Notes: generated from the sequence alone by a model not told the origin. A stretch of 64,000 nt of DNA from Chthonomonas sp. (GCA_016788115.1 JAEURR010000006.1:124001-188000); one strand, 5' to 3'; positions 19,956 to 29,080 are shown, numbered from the stretch's first letter. Translations and numbers: made by a program.

Positions 19956-20056
19956 TAGTCCGTTACCCTCAAATAAAAGTTGCACTCTGTGGGAACAGGT
20001 GCGAGTCTTTGGTTGTACCCCCCAAAGTCTTTGCGATGGGGGCTCTGATGACTGAA
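19956..20056 (-). promoter_or_regulatory. ftsA-ftsZ spacer with hairpin
   Basis: This 101-base spacer is the largest gap inside the dcw cluster. On the minus strand it holds CCCCC-atcg-CAAA-gac-TTTG-GGGGG, a stem with a bulge, about 70 bases before the ftsZ start, then AT-richer sequence and the GAGGG ribosome site. It could be an attenuator or processing site setting the FtsZ to FtsA ratio, or an internal ftsZ promoter region. Confidence 0.4.
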
Positions 20057-21277
20057 TTAAGCTTTGGTTGAGAAGATCGCCTTGAGAGTGCGAATCTTCA
20101 GCTTCCAATTCTCGATGCCGCTCGCGGGCGAGATCTCGTCCTCCTCGTGTTGGAGGACGTACTTCGCGGTTCCAACCGCTCCTGCCCACTCGGGCTTGTT
20201 CACATGCCCCGCATACGGGCCGGAAATCTTTGGCCGACCGAGGCGCACCTGCATGTGTTGCAGCGTGGACTCGAACAGCTCTTGTGCGCCCGGAAGTAGG
20301 CTCCCACCGCCCGTCAGGATGACTCCACCGGGGAGCACGCCGTTTAAGCCGCTTCGCTCGATCTGCTGGCGTACGAGCGTTGCGATCTCGCGCATGCGAC
20401 TTTCGATGATCTCGGCGAGGACCCGCCGGTCCAGGTGGCGCGGCTGAGACTGTCCGATCTGCAGTACTTCGACGCTTCCCTTGCCATCGGCCATCGAGCT
20501 CAGCGCGCAGCCGTACGCGATCTTGAGCCGTTCCGACTCCTCGGGCGAGCATTTCAGGAGCTTGGAGAGGTCACTTGTGACCAAATTGCCGCCCACGGGC
20601 ACGACCGCAGAGTAAGCCAGCGATCCACCCTGGAATACCGAGATGCTAGTCGATCCACCACCGATGTCAACCGACACCGTTCCGAGTTCGCGATCCTCTT
20701 CAGTGACGACCCCTAGTCCGCTCGCCAAAGGCTGCGCGACGATCTGGTCGACTTTGAAGCCCGCCATCTGGACCGCCTTTTCGATGTTCTGAAGATGGGT
20801 GATTGCCCCGGTGATGATGTGAGTCACGACCTCCAGCCTGCCGCCCGAGAGGCCGATCGGCTTCTGGATTCCCTTCTCGCCGTCGACGCGAAACTCTCGA
20901 GGCAAGGCGTGAATCTGTTCGCGATCCGGGGCTGGCAGAATCTGGCGGGAGTGGTTGATGACGTGCAGGACGTCCTCGCGGGTGATCATGCGAGACCGAG
21001 GGTAGATCGGTACGAAGCCCTGGCTGTTCATGCTCTCAAGGTGCGCTCCGCCCACCGTGACCACGATGGTCGAGGGGTGTTCGCCCGTCGAAGTCCGCAC
21101 GCGGCGAATGACATCCTCGATCGCCTCTGCAGTCTGCTCTAGGTCGCTGACGACCGAGCGGTGCAAACCCCGGCACGGCGCATGCGCCGCAGCCTTCGCG
21201 ATGACATCGCCACGCTCGCTCAGCTCTGCAGCCAGGCACGCGACTTTATTGGTCCCAAGATCAAGTAAGTAAGTCAT
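20057..21277 (-). CDS. ftsA: Cell division protein FtsA
   Basis: Actin-like ATPase that ties FtsZ to the membrane and recruits the divisome. The 406 residues show the ASKHA pattern: [14 protein letters not shown] (5-18), the FtsA-specific 1C subdomain region ([20 protein letters not shown]), the phosphate-2 motif [18 protein letters not shown] and the adenosine motif [17 protein letters not shown]. It ends in the amphipathic helix [18 protein letters not shown], the membrane-targeting sequence. ATG 21277 starts 15 bases after sbp. Confidence 0.95.
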   Translation of the reverse strand: MTYLLDLGTNKVACLAAELSERGDVIAKAAAHAPCRGLHRSVVSDLEQTAEAIEDVIRRVRTSTGEHPSTIVVTVGGAHLESMNSQGFVPIYPRSRMITREDVLHVINHSRQILPAPDREQIHALPREFRVDGEKGIQKPIGLSGGRLEVVTHIITGAITHLQNIEKAVQMAGFKVDQIVAQPLASGLGVVTEEDRELGTVSVDIGGGSTSISVFQGGSLAYSAVVPVGGNLVTSDLSKLLKCSPEESERLKIAYGCALSSMADGKGSVEVLQIGQSQPRHLDRRVLAEIIESRMREIATLVRQQIERSGLNGVLPGGVILTGGGSLLPGAQELFESTLQHMQVRLGRPKISGPYAGHVNKPEWAGAVGTAKYVLQHEEDEISPASGIENWKLKIRTLKAIFSTKA

Positions 21278-21292
21278 GAAACAGTCTGATTG

Positions 21293-21709
21293 TCAGTTAG
21301 CATCCGCCTGGTTGGCCATAGCCGAAGAACCACTCGATTGCGCTTCGTTCTTGCGCCTAAGCTCGCGAGAGTCCTGCAGTTGGGTCAGCCAAAACCGGCG
21401 GATAAGACTGAGATTATTGAATATACGGACACCAAAAATGAAGGAACAGACGAGGAAAATGTCCACGTCGATGCGATCGCCAATCCAGGCAAGTCCGAAG
21501 GCGATCAAGCAGTTGAAAACGAATCCCGAAACGAAGACATCGGTGTGGAACTTCTTCTCGAGGCTGGCGCGAATTCCACCACAGAGACTGTCCAATCCGG
21601 CCAGGCTCGCCACACCTAGGTAAAGGCCTGTCACGCGGTCGATGGGTGCACCCAGGACTATTCCGAGGAGCACTCCCACGATGAGGCACGCAAACGGAAT
21701 GAGGATCAC
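21293..21709 (-). CDS. sbp: Small basic membrane protein Sbp (DUF1290)
   Basis: A 138-residue protein with three or four membrane helices and the family pattern YLGVASLAGLDSLCGGIRA, FVSGFVFNCLIAFGLAWIGD and FGVRIFNNLSLIRR. Sbp-family genes sit next to ftsA/ftsZ in Bacillus and other bacteria; their role in division is not established. The start is GTG 21709, in a GTGA overlap with the DUF881 gene. The C-terminal 25 residues are a charged, Ser-rich extension beyond the core. Confidence 0.88.
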   Translation of the reverse strand: MILIPFACLIVGVLLGIVLGAPIDRVTGLYLGVASLAGLDSLCGGIRASLEKKFHTDVFVSGFVFNCLIAFGLAWIGDRIDVDIFLVCSFIFGVRIFNNLSLIRRFWLTQLQDSRELRRKNEAQSSGSSAMANQADAN

Positions 21710-22485
21710 CGTCGATCTCCTGGATCGCGCTTGGGTTTAGCCTCGACGGGCCGGGCAAACTTGCGATTCGTCGCACCGCTGAACGCGGGCAACATCATCT
21801 TCTGAACCTGTTCGATGCTGATCATCGTCGGACTCACGCTGGTGAGTTCCGAGACGATGCCCCCCGGCATCTTCAGCGCACCGTCAAGCGTGGCCGAATC
21901 GCCAATCGCTTGGATCATCACCGGGGATGCGATCTTCGTGGTGTCCACAAGGATGGTGGTGCCAACACACCTGAAACTCGTGCCAACGCTCACGCGCAAG
22001 CCGTTGACGGAGATCGCCTCGGCGCCCGCGTTCCAGAGTTCGTTCACCACCTTGAGCACGTCGCGGTCGTGGATGATCGCGGCTTCGGCATCCTCGTACT
22101 GGTTCTGCACATTGCTCGAGGCGTCGTTGAGCCGCACCAGCACGCCAGGTCCAGTAACTTCGGTAAGCCCCGCGAAGTTTTTCAGTTCCTGGAGCGAATC
22201 GTTAATGACCCGTGCCTGCTTGGTTCCGTCGGCGAGGGCGTTCTCAAGTCGAGTCTTGTCCTCGCGGAGCTTTGTGATCTCGTCTTGCTGCTTGCGGATG
22301 GTGAGCTGCTCGTCCGCCGATCCGCTGAGGACGCTCTGTCGCTGACTGATATCTCGCGCATCAAATCCCGTCCGGTGGGTCTTGCTAACGTAGGCGGTGG
22401 ACATCATCGCGCCGAGTATCAACGCCATGATGCTCAAAGGCACCACCGGCGAGCTGTTGTTGATACGGCTCACGAAGGGGTTCAT
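21706..22485 (-). CDS. DUF881 family membrane-anchored protein
   Basis: A 259-residue protein with one N-terminal membrane helix (about 13-33), a coiled coil (about 58-100, IRKQQDEITKLREDKTRLEN) and a C-terminal DUF881 domain: GPGVLVRLNDA, IIHDRDVLKVVNELWNAGAE and AISVNGLRVSVGTSFRCVG. DUF881 proteins are encoded beside Sbp and FtsQ in many Gram-positive dcw clusters, and most of the protein should be outside the cytoplasmic membrane. The function is unknown; a divisome scaffold role resembling FtsL/DivIC is inferred from the coiled coil and the location. Confidence 0.87.
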   Translation of the reverse strand: MNPFVSRINNSSPVVPLSIMALILGAMMSTAYVSKTHRTGFDARDISQRQSVLSGSADEQLTIRKQQDEITKLREDKTRLENALADGTKQARVINDSLQELKNFAGLTEVTGPGVLVRLNDASSNVQNQYEDAEAAIIHDRDVLKVVNELWNAGAEAISVNGLRVSVGTSFRCVGTTILVDTTKIASPVMIQAIGDSATLDGALKMPGGIVSELTSVSPTMISIEQVQKMMLPAFSGATNRKFARPVEAKPKRDPGDRR

Positions 22486-22490
22486 TGAAG

Positions 22491-23201
22491 TTACTTGGGA
22501 ACGAAGACTGGATTGCTGGGCGCCGAGACGTTGAGCACTTTGACTCGACTGAGGATCTCGGGTTCGACCTCTACCGCACGTTTCAGCGCTGAAACTTTGT
22601 CGCGGAAGTTATCGAGCGTGCCCAGAATAATCGTGGCCTTGCCTTCCGTGGTCAAGGATACTTTACCGCCCTCATCCTGCACAAGACCCGTCACGCCGAA
22701 TGCAGCGTTATCGCAAATCTCTGCACTCAGGTCGGCCGCCGCCTTGCCTGGCCACGTCCCCATCGCAGTAAAACTTGGGCGAAACGCCAGCGACGTCGCG
22801 GAAAACTGGATAGCTTCCGGATCGGAATCTGCACGTACCACGAGCGAACCGTCGGAGCAAAGTACAACATTACGGTCGCCGTCAACGACCGCGACGCTGC
22901 GTTTGTTCAAGATCGTTACGACTCCGGACCCGAAAAGATTTCGGCGTAAAGTTGCACGTTCGATCGAGGTATCACGCTGGATAAAGGATACGATTCGGTC
23001 CAAACTTGCACGTGCACTCGGAACATTCGCTAGCGCCTGGAGCCGCTTTCGGATCAGCGGTTGCTGCGCTTCATGTGCCCCGATCACGCGCACTCTGCGG
23101 ATTTCGGTGACCGGTGAGAGGACGATTCCCAGGCCTAAATTCAAAAACAGGGCCGTCCAAAGCCAGGGGACGATATTCAGTCGAGCTCGCTTACGAGCCA
23201 T
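22491..23201 (-). CDS. ftsQ: Cell division protein FtsQ/DivIB
   Basis: A 236-residue bitopic protein: short basic cytoplasmic tail (MARKRARLN), one membrane helix (about 11-28, WLWTALFLNLGLGIVL), then the POTRA domain (TEIRRVRVIGAHEAQ) and a beta domain. FtsQ recruits and controls septal synthesis through FtsL and FtsB-like partners. ATG 23201 is chosen because the membrane-protein start follows it directly; it overlaps murC-ddl by 11 bases. Sequence similarity in this family is low, so the call rests on topology, POTRA pattern and cluster position. Confidence 0.85.
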   Translation of the reverse strand: MARKRARLNIVPWLWTALFLNLGLGIVLSPVTEIRRVRVIGAHEAQQPLIRKRLQALANVPSARASLDRIVSFIQRDTSIERATLRRNLFGSGVVTILNKRSVAVVDGDRNVVLCSDGSLVVRADSDPEAIQFSATSLAFRPSFTAMGTWPGKAAADLSAEICDNAAFGVTGLVQDEGGKVSLTTEGKATIILGTLDNFRDKVSALKRAVEVEPEILSRVKVLNVSAPSNPVFVPK

Positions 23202-25431
23202 CCCGCTCCATGGCGTCCCGCACAATCCGCTCGCACAGGGACTCAAAGTTGATACCCGCCACGGATGCGCTCAGCGGAAGCAGCGAAGTCGGGGTCATGC
23301 CTGGCAGCGTGTTCACCTCTAGGACTACCAGATCGTCCTCGGTCACAAACATATCGGTGCGAGTCGCGCCCGCACACCCCAGCGCCGCGTGAGCCCGCAG
23401 CGCATAGTCCGCAGCACGAGCTGTCATCTCGGGCGAGAGCCGAGCGGGACAGATCTCCTCGGTCGCGCCGGGGATGTACTTGTTCGCAAAGTCGTACTGC
23501 CCTGATCGCGGACGGATTTCTACAGCAGGTAGGACCGTGTCAATCAGCACAGGCACGGAAATCTCGACTCCAGTGATCCACTCCTCCACCAGGGCTTCCG
23601 CAGAGTAGGACAAAGCCTTTTGGACCGCTGACTTCAAGTCTGCCGGCGACTCCACGAAGCTCAGTCCGACGGTCGAACCTTGGGTATTGGGCTTGACAAC
23701 GTAGCGGGTAACCCCAGGGAGTTCAACCGTGTCCTCAACGCGATCGACCTTGTACCCCTGCGGCACCCGAATTCCGGCCTGTGAGAGGATCTGCTTTGCT
23801 AGATTCTTGTCCATTGCGAGTGCACTCGATTGCACACCACTCCCCGTGTACGGGACGTGGAGGAGCTCGAAGAGTCCTTGGATCGCGCCGTCTTCGGCGT
23901 GGGTGCCGTGAACGGCCAAGAAGGCAACATCGGGTCGCTCCGTCGGCAGGTTCAATCCTGGATTGAGCAGGCACTCGCTGAGGTCCAAGAGCGTCACCGC
24001 GTAGCCGCGCGACTCCAACGCATCGGCGACTTTGGCACCCGAGTGGAGGCTCACTTCCCGTTCGGCCGAGTCTCCGCCATAGCAGACCCACACCCGCGTC
24101 GGACCCGGGCGATCAAACGACTCCGCGAACCGGTGCGTGAATTCGGTGATGGTGCCTGCTCCCATGCCGACGACCACATCGTCCGGTTGTAGAATCCGCG
24201 TGACTTCTCTCGGCAGAACGTGGCGGCTTGGGACGTACTTGTGAGGGACCGTGAGCATCTCGGCGATACGAGCCGAGCTGATGCCGGGTATCGGCTCTTC
24301 CCGCGCGCGGTAGATATCCGTGATCAGTACAAAGTCGGCGAGCGAAAGTGCAGACGCGAACTCATTAAGAAACTCAGCCGTGCGCGAGTACAGGTGAGGT
24401 TGAAAAACGATCACCAGGCGTCGCCCTGGATAGCGGTCGCGCAATGCCTGGATACTCGCCACGATCTCGGTGGGGTGGTGCGCGTAGTCGTCGATGATGG
24501 TAGGGCCCGATTCGCGCAGAACTTGCAATCGCCGCGCTGCGCCCCGAAAGGCCGCAATGCCCTTGGTCGCTTTGGTTTCATCTGCACCGGCCATTCGTGC
24601 GGCGAGTAGGGCCGCACCCGCGTTCAGTCGATTGTGCGCGCCTGGAGAAGCCAGTGGCTCCTCACCGACGAATGTGCTCGCGTCGTAGGGGACGACCATC
24701 CCGGCTAGGTTCAACGCCATGGTGCGGGCACCCTCGTCTTCGTCGCAGTAGACCACTCCCATGCGGGCCTTGCTGAGGAACCGTCCGACGGAGTCCTTCA
24801 GGTTCGCTTCGGTGCCGTGAAAATCGAGGTGATCGGCCTCAAGGTTGGTGAGAATCGCGATCTCGGGGTCGATGTCGTGGAAGCTGTCGTACGCCTCGCA
24901 CGCCTCCACGACGGCCCAGTCGCCGCGGCCAAAGACCACTGCCCCGCCGAACTCCGGCACATCCGCACCAACCACGATCAACGGGTCGAGTCCACCGGCC
25001 CGCAATCCGGCACCGACCATCCCAGTTGTTGTGGTCTTCCCGTGGGTGCCGGTCACCGCAATGACGCGGCGATCGCCAAGCAACCACCCGAGCGCCTGGC
25101 TTCTTCGGAAGAGAGGCAAATTCAATTCTCGACCTCGGGCGACTTCCGGGCTCGTCTGCAGGTCGATCGCGTCGGTCAGGATGAGCCCCATGCCAGGCTT
25201 GATCGCGTCGCCCGAGTGTCCGATCTCCACCTGTATACCGAGATTCCTCAGCGCGGCGATGGTCGGCGAGTCGGTGGAATCAGAACCGCGCACGGTGAAC
25301 CCCCGTTGGTGCAGGAGTTCTGCGACCCCCGCCATGCCCGCTCCCCCAATGCCCACGAGAAAGAACGTCGTGAACTCGCTCAGCCGCTCGCGCGCGGCGA
25401 ATGCGGTCTTGATCTCGGAGGGTTGTCTCAT
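23191..25431 (-). CDS. murC-ddl: UDP-N-acetylmuramate-L-alanine ligase fused to D-alanine-D-alanine ligase (MurC-Ddl)
   Basis: One 746-residue chain with two cytoplasmic ATP-dependent ligases. Residues 1-440 are MurC, adding L-Ala to UDP-MurNAc: FFLVGIGGAGMAGVAELL (23-40), the P-loop VTGTHGKTTTT (126-136), and DDYAHHPTEIVASI. Residues about 445-746 are Ddl, an ATP-grasp enzyme making D-Ala-D-Ala: CYGGDSAEREVSLHSG (450-465), VHGTHAEDGAIQG (507-519), YVVKPNTQGSTVG and the metal-binding EVNTLPGMT (705-713). The join is a short linker near RPGPTR with no stop or frameshift. A MurC-Ddl fusion is known in Chlamydia. Both active sites look intact. The gene starts 4 bases after murG. No murB is found between it and ftsQ. 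Confidence 0.96.
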   Translation of the reverse strand: MRQPSEIKTAFAARERLSEFTTFFLVGIGGAGMAGVAELLHQRGFTVRGSDSTDSPTIAALRNLGIQVEIGHSGDAIKPGMGLILTDAIDLQTSPEVARGRELNLPLFRRSQALGWLLGDRRVIAVTGTHGKTTTTGMVGAGLRAGGLDPLIVVGADVPEFGGAVVFGRGDWAVVEACEAYDSFHDIDPEIAILTNLEADHLDFHGTEANLKDSVGRFLSKARMGVVYCDEDEGARTMALNLAGMVVPYDASTFVGEEPLASPGAHNRLNAGAALLAARMAGADETKATKGIAAFRGAARRLQVLRESGPTIIDDYAHHPTEIVASIQALRDRYPGRRLVIVFQPHLYSRTAEFLNEFASALSLADFVLITDIYRAREEPIPGISSARIAEMLTVPHKYVPSRHVLPREVTRILQPDDVVVGMGAGTITEFTHRFAESFDRPGPTRVWVCYGGDSAEREVSLHSGAKVADALESRGYAVTLLDLSECLLNPGLNLPTERPDVAFLAVHGTHAEDGAIQGLFELLHVPYTGSGVQSSALAMDKNLAKQILSQAGIRVPQGYKVDRVEDTVELPGVTRYVVKPNTQGSTVGLSFVESPADLKSAVQKALSYSAEALVEEWITGVEISVPVLIDTVLPAVEIRPRSGQYDFANKYIPGATEEICPARLSPEMTARAADYALRAHAALGCAGATRTDMFVTEDDLVVLEVNTLPGMTPTSLLPLSASVAGINFESLCERIVRDAMERDGS

Positions 25432-25435
25432 TGTC

Positions 25436-26551
25436 TTAAGATTGTGGGCGAACCATCCTCGCGCCCGCCGCTTCCATCACGATCTTTGCGATCTCATGCA
25501 CCGCATTCGGAGAATCCCAATCGGCGAGTGCCTTCTGGGCCGCCCCAATCCGATCCGACTCGCCGATCCAGGCCATCAGTCGCGATTCGATGGTGCTTGG
25601 TTGCAATTCGGACTCGGCGAGCATCGTCGCCGCTCCCATCTCCACGAACTCCTGCGCGTTTGCGCGCTGGTGATCTCCGAACGCATGTGGATACGGGATC
25701 AGCAACGACGGCTTTCGCAGCGCAGCCAACTCGGCGAGGGTTCCAGCTCCGCTTCGGCACATGGCGACCTCGGACGCGAACATCGCACCCGCCATCTCGG
25801 GAGCGTCCAGGTACGCGCGCAAAGTGTAGTGGTTCTGGGCACCCAATTTTCCGAGCGAAGCGATCATCGCCTCGTAGTGCCGCGGTCCCGTCACATGAAT
25901 CCAGTGAATCGGGTGGCGGGCCATGCGGGTCGCGGTTGCGATCGCAGCCTCGTTGATCGCCTGGGCCCCTTGCGAACCACCGGTCACCAAGATCAGCGAT
26001 CGGTGCGACTCTGAGGTTTGGGCGATGCCAAATCCCGCTTGCCCGCTACGAAACTCGGGGCGGATGGGCATGCCCGTGCGGATCACGCGCGTCCCTTCGA
26101 AGTGCTCGTGCCCCGAGCAAAAGACGGTGCATACCGCATGGGCGCTCCGGCCGAGAATCCGGTTCGTCCGGCCTGGCACCACATTCTGCTCGTGAATCAC
26201 GTACGGGATCTTGAGCTTCCGCGCCGAACCTACGACCGGCGCGCTCGCGTATCCGCCCGTACTGAAGACCGCCGCCGGGCGATACTCTTCCATTTGGCGA
26301 CGGACCTTCATCATCGCCTTGAGCAGATTCACAACTCCTCGAAGGCCGCGTACCGAAGTCAGCCGATAGAGCGGTTCACTGCCAAACCCACGGAATTCGA
26401 TGGCCGCTCGATCACAGGCCTTCGATTCTTGGCCGCGCAAGCTACCCCAGTACTCGACCGAGCAGCCCTGACGATCCATCTCGCGCGCGACTTCAAGCGC
26501 GGGAAATACGTGGCCGCCGGTTCCGCCACCGGTTACGATGAGTTTCGCCAA
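25436..26551 (-). CDS. murG: UDP-GlcNAc:lipid I transferase MurG
   Basis: Glycosyltransferase that turns lipid I into lipid II on the inner face of the membrane. The 371-residue chain has the N-terminal glycine loop VTGGGTGGHVFPALEVA, the acceptor-side GGYASAPVVGSA and HEQNVVPGRTNRIL, the second glycine loop LVTGGSQGAQAINEA, and the UDP-GlcNAc site CRSGAGTLAELAALRKPSLL with PYPHAFGDHQRANA. The start is TTG 26551: a perfect AGGAGG lies 6 bases upstream and the conserved domain begins at once. The ATG at 26593 lacks this. As a result murG overlaps the end of ftsW by 59 bases. Confidence 0.95.
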   Translation of the reverse strand: MAKLIVTGGGTGGHVFPALEVAREMDRQGCSVEYWGSLRGQESKACDRAAIEFRGFGSEPLYRLTSVRGLRGVVNLLKAMMKVRRQMEEYRPAAVFSTGGYASAPVVGSARKLKIPYVIHEQNVVPGRTNRILGRSAHAVCTVFCSGHEHFEGTRVIRTGMPIRPEFRSGQAGFGIAQTSESHRSLILVTGGSQGAQAINEAAIATATRMARHPIHWIHVTGPRHYEAMIASLGKLGAQNHYTLRAYLDAPEMAGAMFASEVAMCRSGAGTLAELAALRKPSLLIPYPHAFGDHQRANAQEFVEMGAATMLAESELQPSTIESRLMAWIGESDRIGAAQKALADWDSPNAVHEIAKIVMEAAGARMVRPQS

Positions 26552-27725
26552 CCAAATCCTCCTGAGGTTGTTCCGCCACGGCAGACTGGGCAACGCCCAT
26601 CGCCAGCCAAAGTGCTAACAGACTCGACCCGCCCGAACTGAAGAACGGCAGGGGTATCCCAATTGGCGGGAGTGTTCCGTTCGCCATCAATACATTGACA
26701 CACGTCTGAATCGCAATCCATGACGCCACGCCGAGCAGATACAGCCTGGAAAACTCGCTGTTGGCCTGCTTCGCCAGCACGAACAGGCGGGCGACAATCG
26801 CACCGAGCAGGCCGAGCACTGCCAGCGAACCGACCAGTCCCGTCTCCTCGGCGATCGTGGCCGTCACGAAGTCCGTCGTCGCTGCGGGCAGCATGTGCTT
26901 CGCACGTCCGTTACCGACGCCGACTCCCTTGAGGCCGCCATCGGCCATCGCGATCTCACTCTGCACGGTCTGGTATCCGACATCGTCCATGTGCTCGGCA
27001 GTCCAGCGCGCGGGATGGTTAGTTATGCGCTCAAGTCGGTACGGTTCAAGTGTCGCGACTCCAATCAGCCCCACGAAACCAATCGCCCCCAAGGTGACCA
27101 GCGACTTGCGGCTCACGCCGCCCAGCCACAGCATCGCACCAGTGATGGCAAGAATCACAGCGGCGGTGCCCAGATCGGGTTCACGCTCCACCTTCAGGGC
27201 GAGAACGCCGACGAGCAAGAGCGGAATCGCCCGAACCAGCTTCGGCATTCCCACCCGATCAAGCCAGTCGAACCGATTCTTGACCTTGACCCTTTTCGGC
27301 CAGGGTTGACGCAACGCAAAGGCTCCCGCGAGGAAGAGGATCACGGCCCCTTTGGCGAACTCGCTCGGCTGGATCTGGATGGGCCCGACGCGCACCCAGC
27401 GTGTCGCTCCGCTCATGGTCTGGTTCAGACCAGGAACCATGACCAGCAACACCAATGCCAAACTGACGCCAAAAATCCACTTCGAGTAGCGCGACCAAAT
27501 CCTAATCGGAATGAGCGCGGCCAATGCACCGAGGATCATGGCTGCGATCGTATAGATCAGCTGCATATTGAACTCGCGTGGAAGCAAGCTCCGATCTTTC
27601 AGGATGCTGCGCGCATAGCCCGCGTCGAAGATCGCAAACAGCCCCAGCAGAGTGCAGATGAGGCACAAGAGGAAAAGCCAAGGGTCTGCGGGCGCGAGTA
27701 GTCGGCGGATTAGTTGTTTAACCAT
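26493..27725 (-). CDS. ftsW: Septal peptidoglycan glycosyltransferase FtsW
   Basis: SEDS-family polymerase with about ten membrane helices that works with the class B PBP encoded four genes upstream. The 410 residues contain the SEDS motifs SGATRWVRVGPIQIQPSEFA (near 105-124), the catalytic-aspartate region KVEREPDLGTAAVI, TAEHMDDVGYQTVQSEIA and PPIGIPLPFFSSGGSSLL. ATG 27725 overlaps murD by 16 bases. The C-terminal 20-30 residues are Arg-rich and lie within the region that also encodes the murG start. Confidence 0.96.
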   Translation of the reverse strand: MVKQLIRRLLAPADPWLFLLCLICTLLGLFAIFDAGYARSILKDRSLLPREFNMQLIYTIAAMILGALAALIPIRIWSRYSKWIFGVSLALVLLVMVPGLNQTMSGATRWVRVGPIQIQPSEFAKGAVILFLAGAFALRQPWPKRVKVKNRFDWLDRVGMPKLVRAIPLLLVGVLALKVEREPDLGTAAVILAITGAMLWLGGVSRKSLVTLGAIGFVGLIGVATLEPYRLERITNHPARWTAEHMDDVGYQTVQSEIAMADGGLKGVGVGNGRAKHMLPAATTDFVTATIAEETGLVGSLAVLGLLGAIVARLFVLAKQANSEFSRLYLLGVASWIAIQTCVNVLMANGTLPPIGIPLPFFSSGGSSLLALWLAMGVAQSAVAEQPQEDLVGETHRNRWRNRRPRISRA

Positions 27726-29080
27726 TGGCTCACCATGCGAGAGAAGTCGTCACCGCGTTCGCGGAAGTTCGTGTAAGGGTCGGCGCTCGCACAACCGGGA
27801 GCGAGCATGATCACATGCCCCGAAGAAGCGAGCTGTGTGGCCCGCAAGAAGGCCGCACCCAGCGATTCGGCGTGCTCTACCTCGGTTAGACCCAAGCTAG
27901 AGGCGAGTGCAAATCGATGCTCAGAGAAGAGCACCGGCGTGTGGCCGGATTGCCGAAGGTATTCGCCGACCGGCCCAAAGTCGAGTCCCTTCATCGCGCC
28001 CCCCATCAGCAAGATCTGGTGCTGACGCATGGACCGCGAACTCGCGATGACCGCGCCGGGGTTGGTGCACATCGAATTGTTCACGACCAACACTCCGTCC
28101 TTCTGCCCCAGGTTCTGCATCCGGTAGTCGAGAGCGTGCATCGAGCGGATCGCATCGACAGCGGCTTGCGCCTGCGCCGCGGTGGTGCGCGTTCTTGCCG
28201 CCCCGACCATCGTAAGTGCCATCATCGCGTTCTGCACATTGTGCGAGCCCAGCAGGGGCATCTTGTCCAGTGCGAGCTCGACACCGCGCCAACCGATCGC
28301 GGAGTCGGACAGAGTCACCTCGCCAGGAACCGGTGCGATAGCGGCTCCATCACCGAGTACGGCTTCGATCTCAGTTCGGGGAACGGTCACCTCTTCGCGA
28401 TTCCAGACCGCCGTGTCGCCGCGGCCCATCTTGCGGAAGATCCTGAGCTTGGTGTCGAAGTAGTCGCGGAACGTCGGGTGCCGATCCATATGATCGGGCG
28501 TGACCGTCGTGACGCACGCCGCGAGCGGCCGAAAGTCGCGAACCCACTCCAGCTGGAAGCTTGAAACTTCAGCAACCAGGAATCCATCTTCGGGCGTCGA
28601 ATCCGCCGCCTCGGTGAGCGTGAGCTCCGGATAGCCGCTGCCACTGAGGTTTCCGCACAGCACCGCCTCCACCCCGGTCGCCTTCAGCGCCAGCCAGGTC
28701 ATGACGGTCGTAGTGCTCTTGCCGTTCGTCCCCGTGATCGCCAAAATCGGAGCCTTTGCGATTCGGTAAGCGAACTCCACTTCGCTGATCACTTCCTTTC
28801 CGGCGGCGAGCGTATCGCGAATCGCCGGGTGATCCCGCCGGAATCCCGGCGAAGCGGTCAGTAAGTCGTGATCTTCTCCCGCAAGGTGACCGTGCCACCC
28901 AGTGACGACATCGATCCCCGCGCTCTCCAATCGCTCGAGCTCGGCAATGCGCTCGGGGGTGTCCGCCGACTTCTCGTCGAAAACCCTTACACGGGCTCCG
29001 CGCTTGGTCGCTGCGAGGGCGATGCCGACGCCCGAGCGACCCATCCCCGCCACTGCCATTCGGACCCCGTCCAGATTCAC
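27710..29080 (-). CDS. murD: UDP-N-acetylmuramoyl-L-alanine-D-glutamate ligase MurD
   Basis: Adds D-Glu to UDP-MurNAc-L-Ala. The 456-residue Mur ligase has an N-terminal Rossmann domain (VAGMGRSGVGIALA), the P-loop ITGTNGKSTTT (115-125), VAEVSSFQLEW, DHMDRHPTFRDYFDTK with the carbamylated lysine position (Lys211), and the C-terminal domain. The usual C-terminal DSKATN motif is replaced by NNSMCTN (334-340), an odd change of the Asp and Lys. The start is GTG 29080, overlapping the mraY stop as GTGA; the longer open frame upstream is antisense or frame-shifted mraY sequence. It overlaps ftsW by 16 bases. Confidence 0.94.
   Translation of the reverse strand: MNLDGVRMAVAGMGRSGVGIALAATKRGARVRVFDEKSADTPERIAELERLESAGIDVVTGWHGHLAGEDHDLLTASPGFRRDHPAIRDTLAAGKEVISEVEFAYRIAKAPILAITGTNGKSTTTVMTWLALKATGVEAVLCGNLSGSGYPELTLTEAADSTPEDGFLVAEVSSFQLEWVRDFRPLAACVTTVTPDHMDRHPTFRDYFDTKLRIFRKMGRGDTAVWNREEVTVPRTEIEAVLGDGAAIAPVPGEVTLSDSAIGWRGVELALDKMPLLGSHNVQNAMMALTMVGAARTRTTAAQAQAAVDAIRSMHALDYRMQNLGQKDGVLVVNNSMCTNPGAVIASSRSMRQHQILLMGGAMKGLDFGPVGEYLRQSGHTPVLFSEHRFALASSLGLTEVEHAESLGAAFLRATQLASSGHVIMLAPGCASADPYTNFRERGDDFSRMVSQWLNN

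Noticed and set aside
19956-20552. N-terminal extension of the ftsZ frame by about 199 residues
   Set aside because: The extension overlaps ftsA in another frame, is Arg-rich and unlike FtsZ. GTG 19955 with a ribosome site gives a normal FtsZ N-terminus.
16870-25440. Shared 12-mer CACAATCTTAAG before the aminotransferase (about 16869) and at the murG stop (about 25438, minus strand)
   Set aside because: In one place it is coding sequence of MurG and in the other a spacer; a single repeat of this length is likely to be chance.
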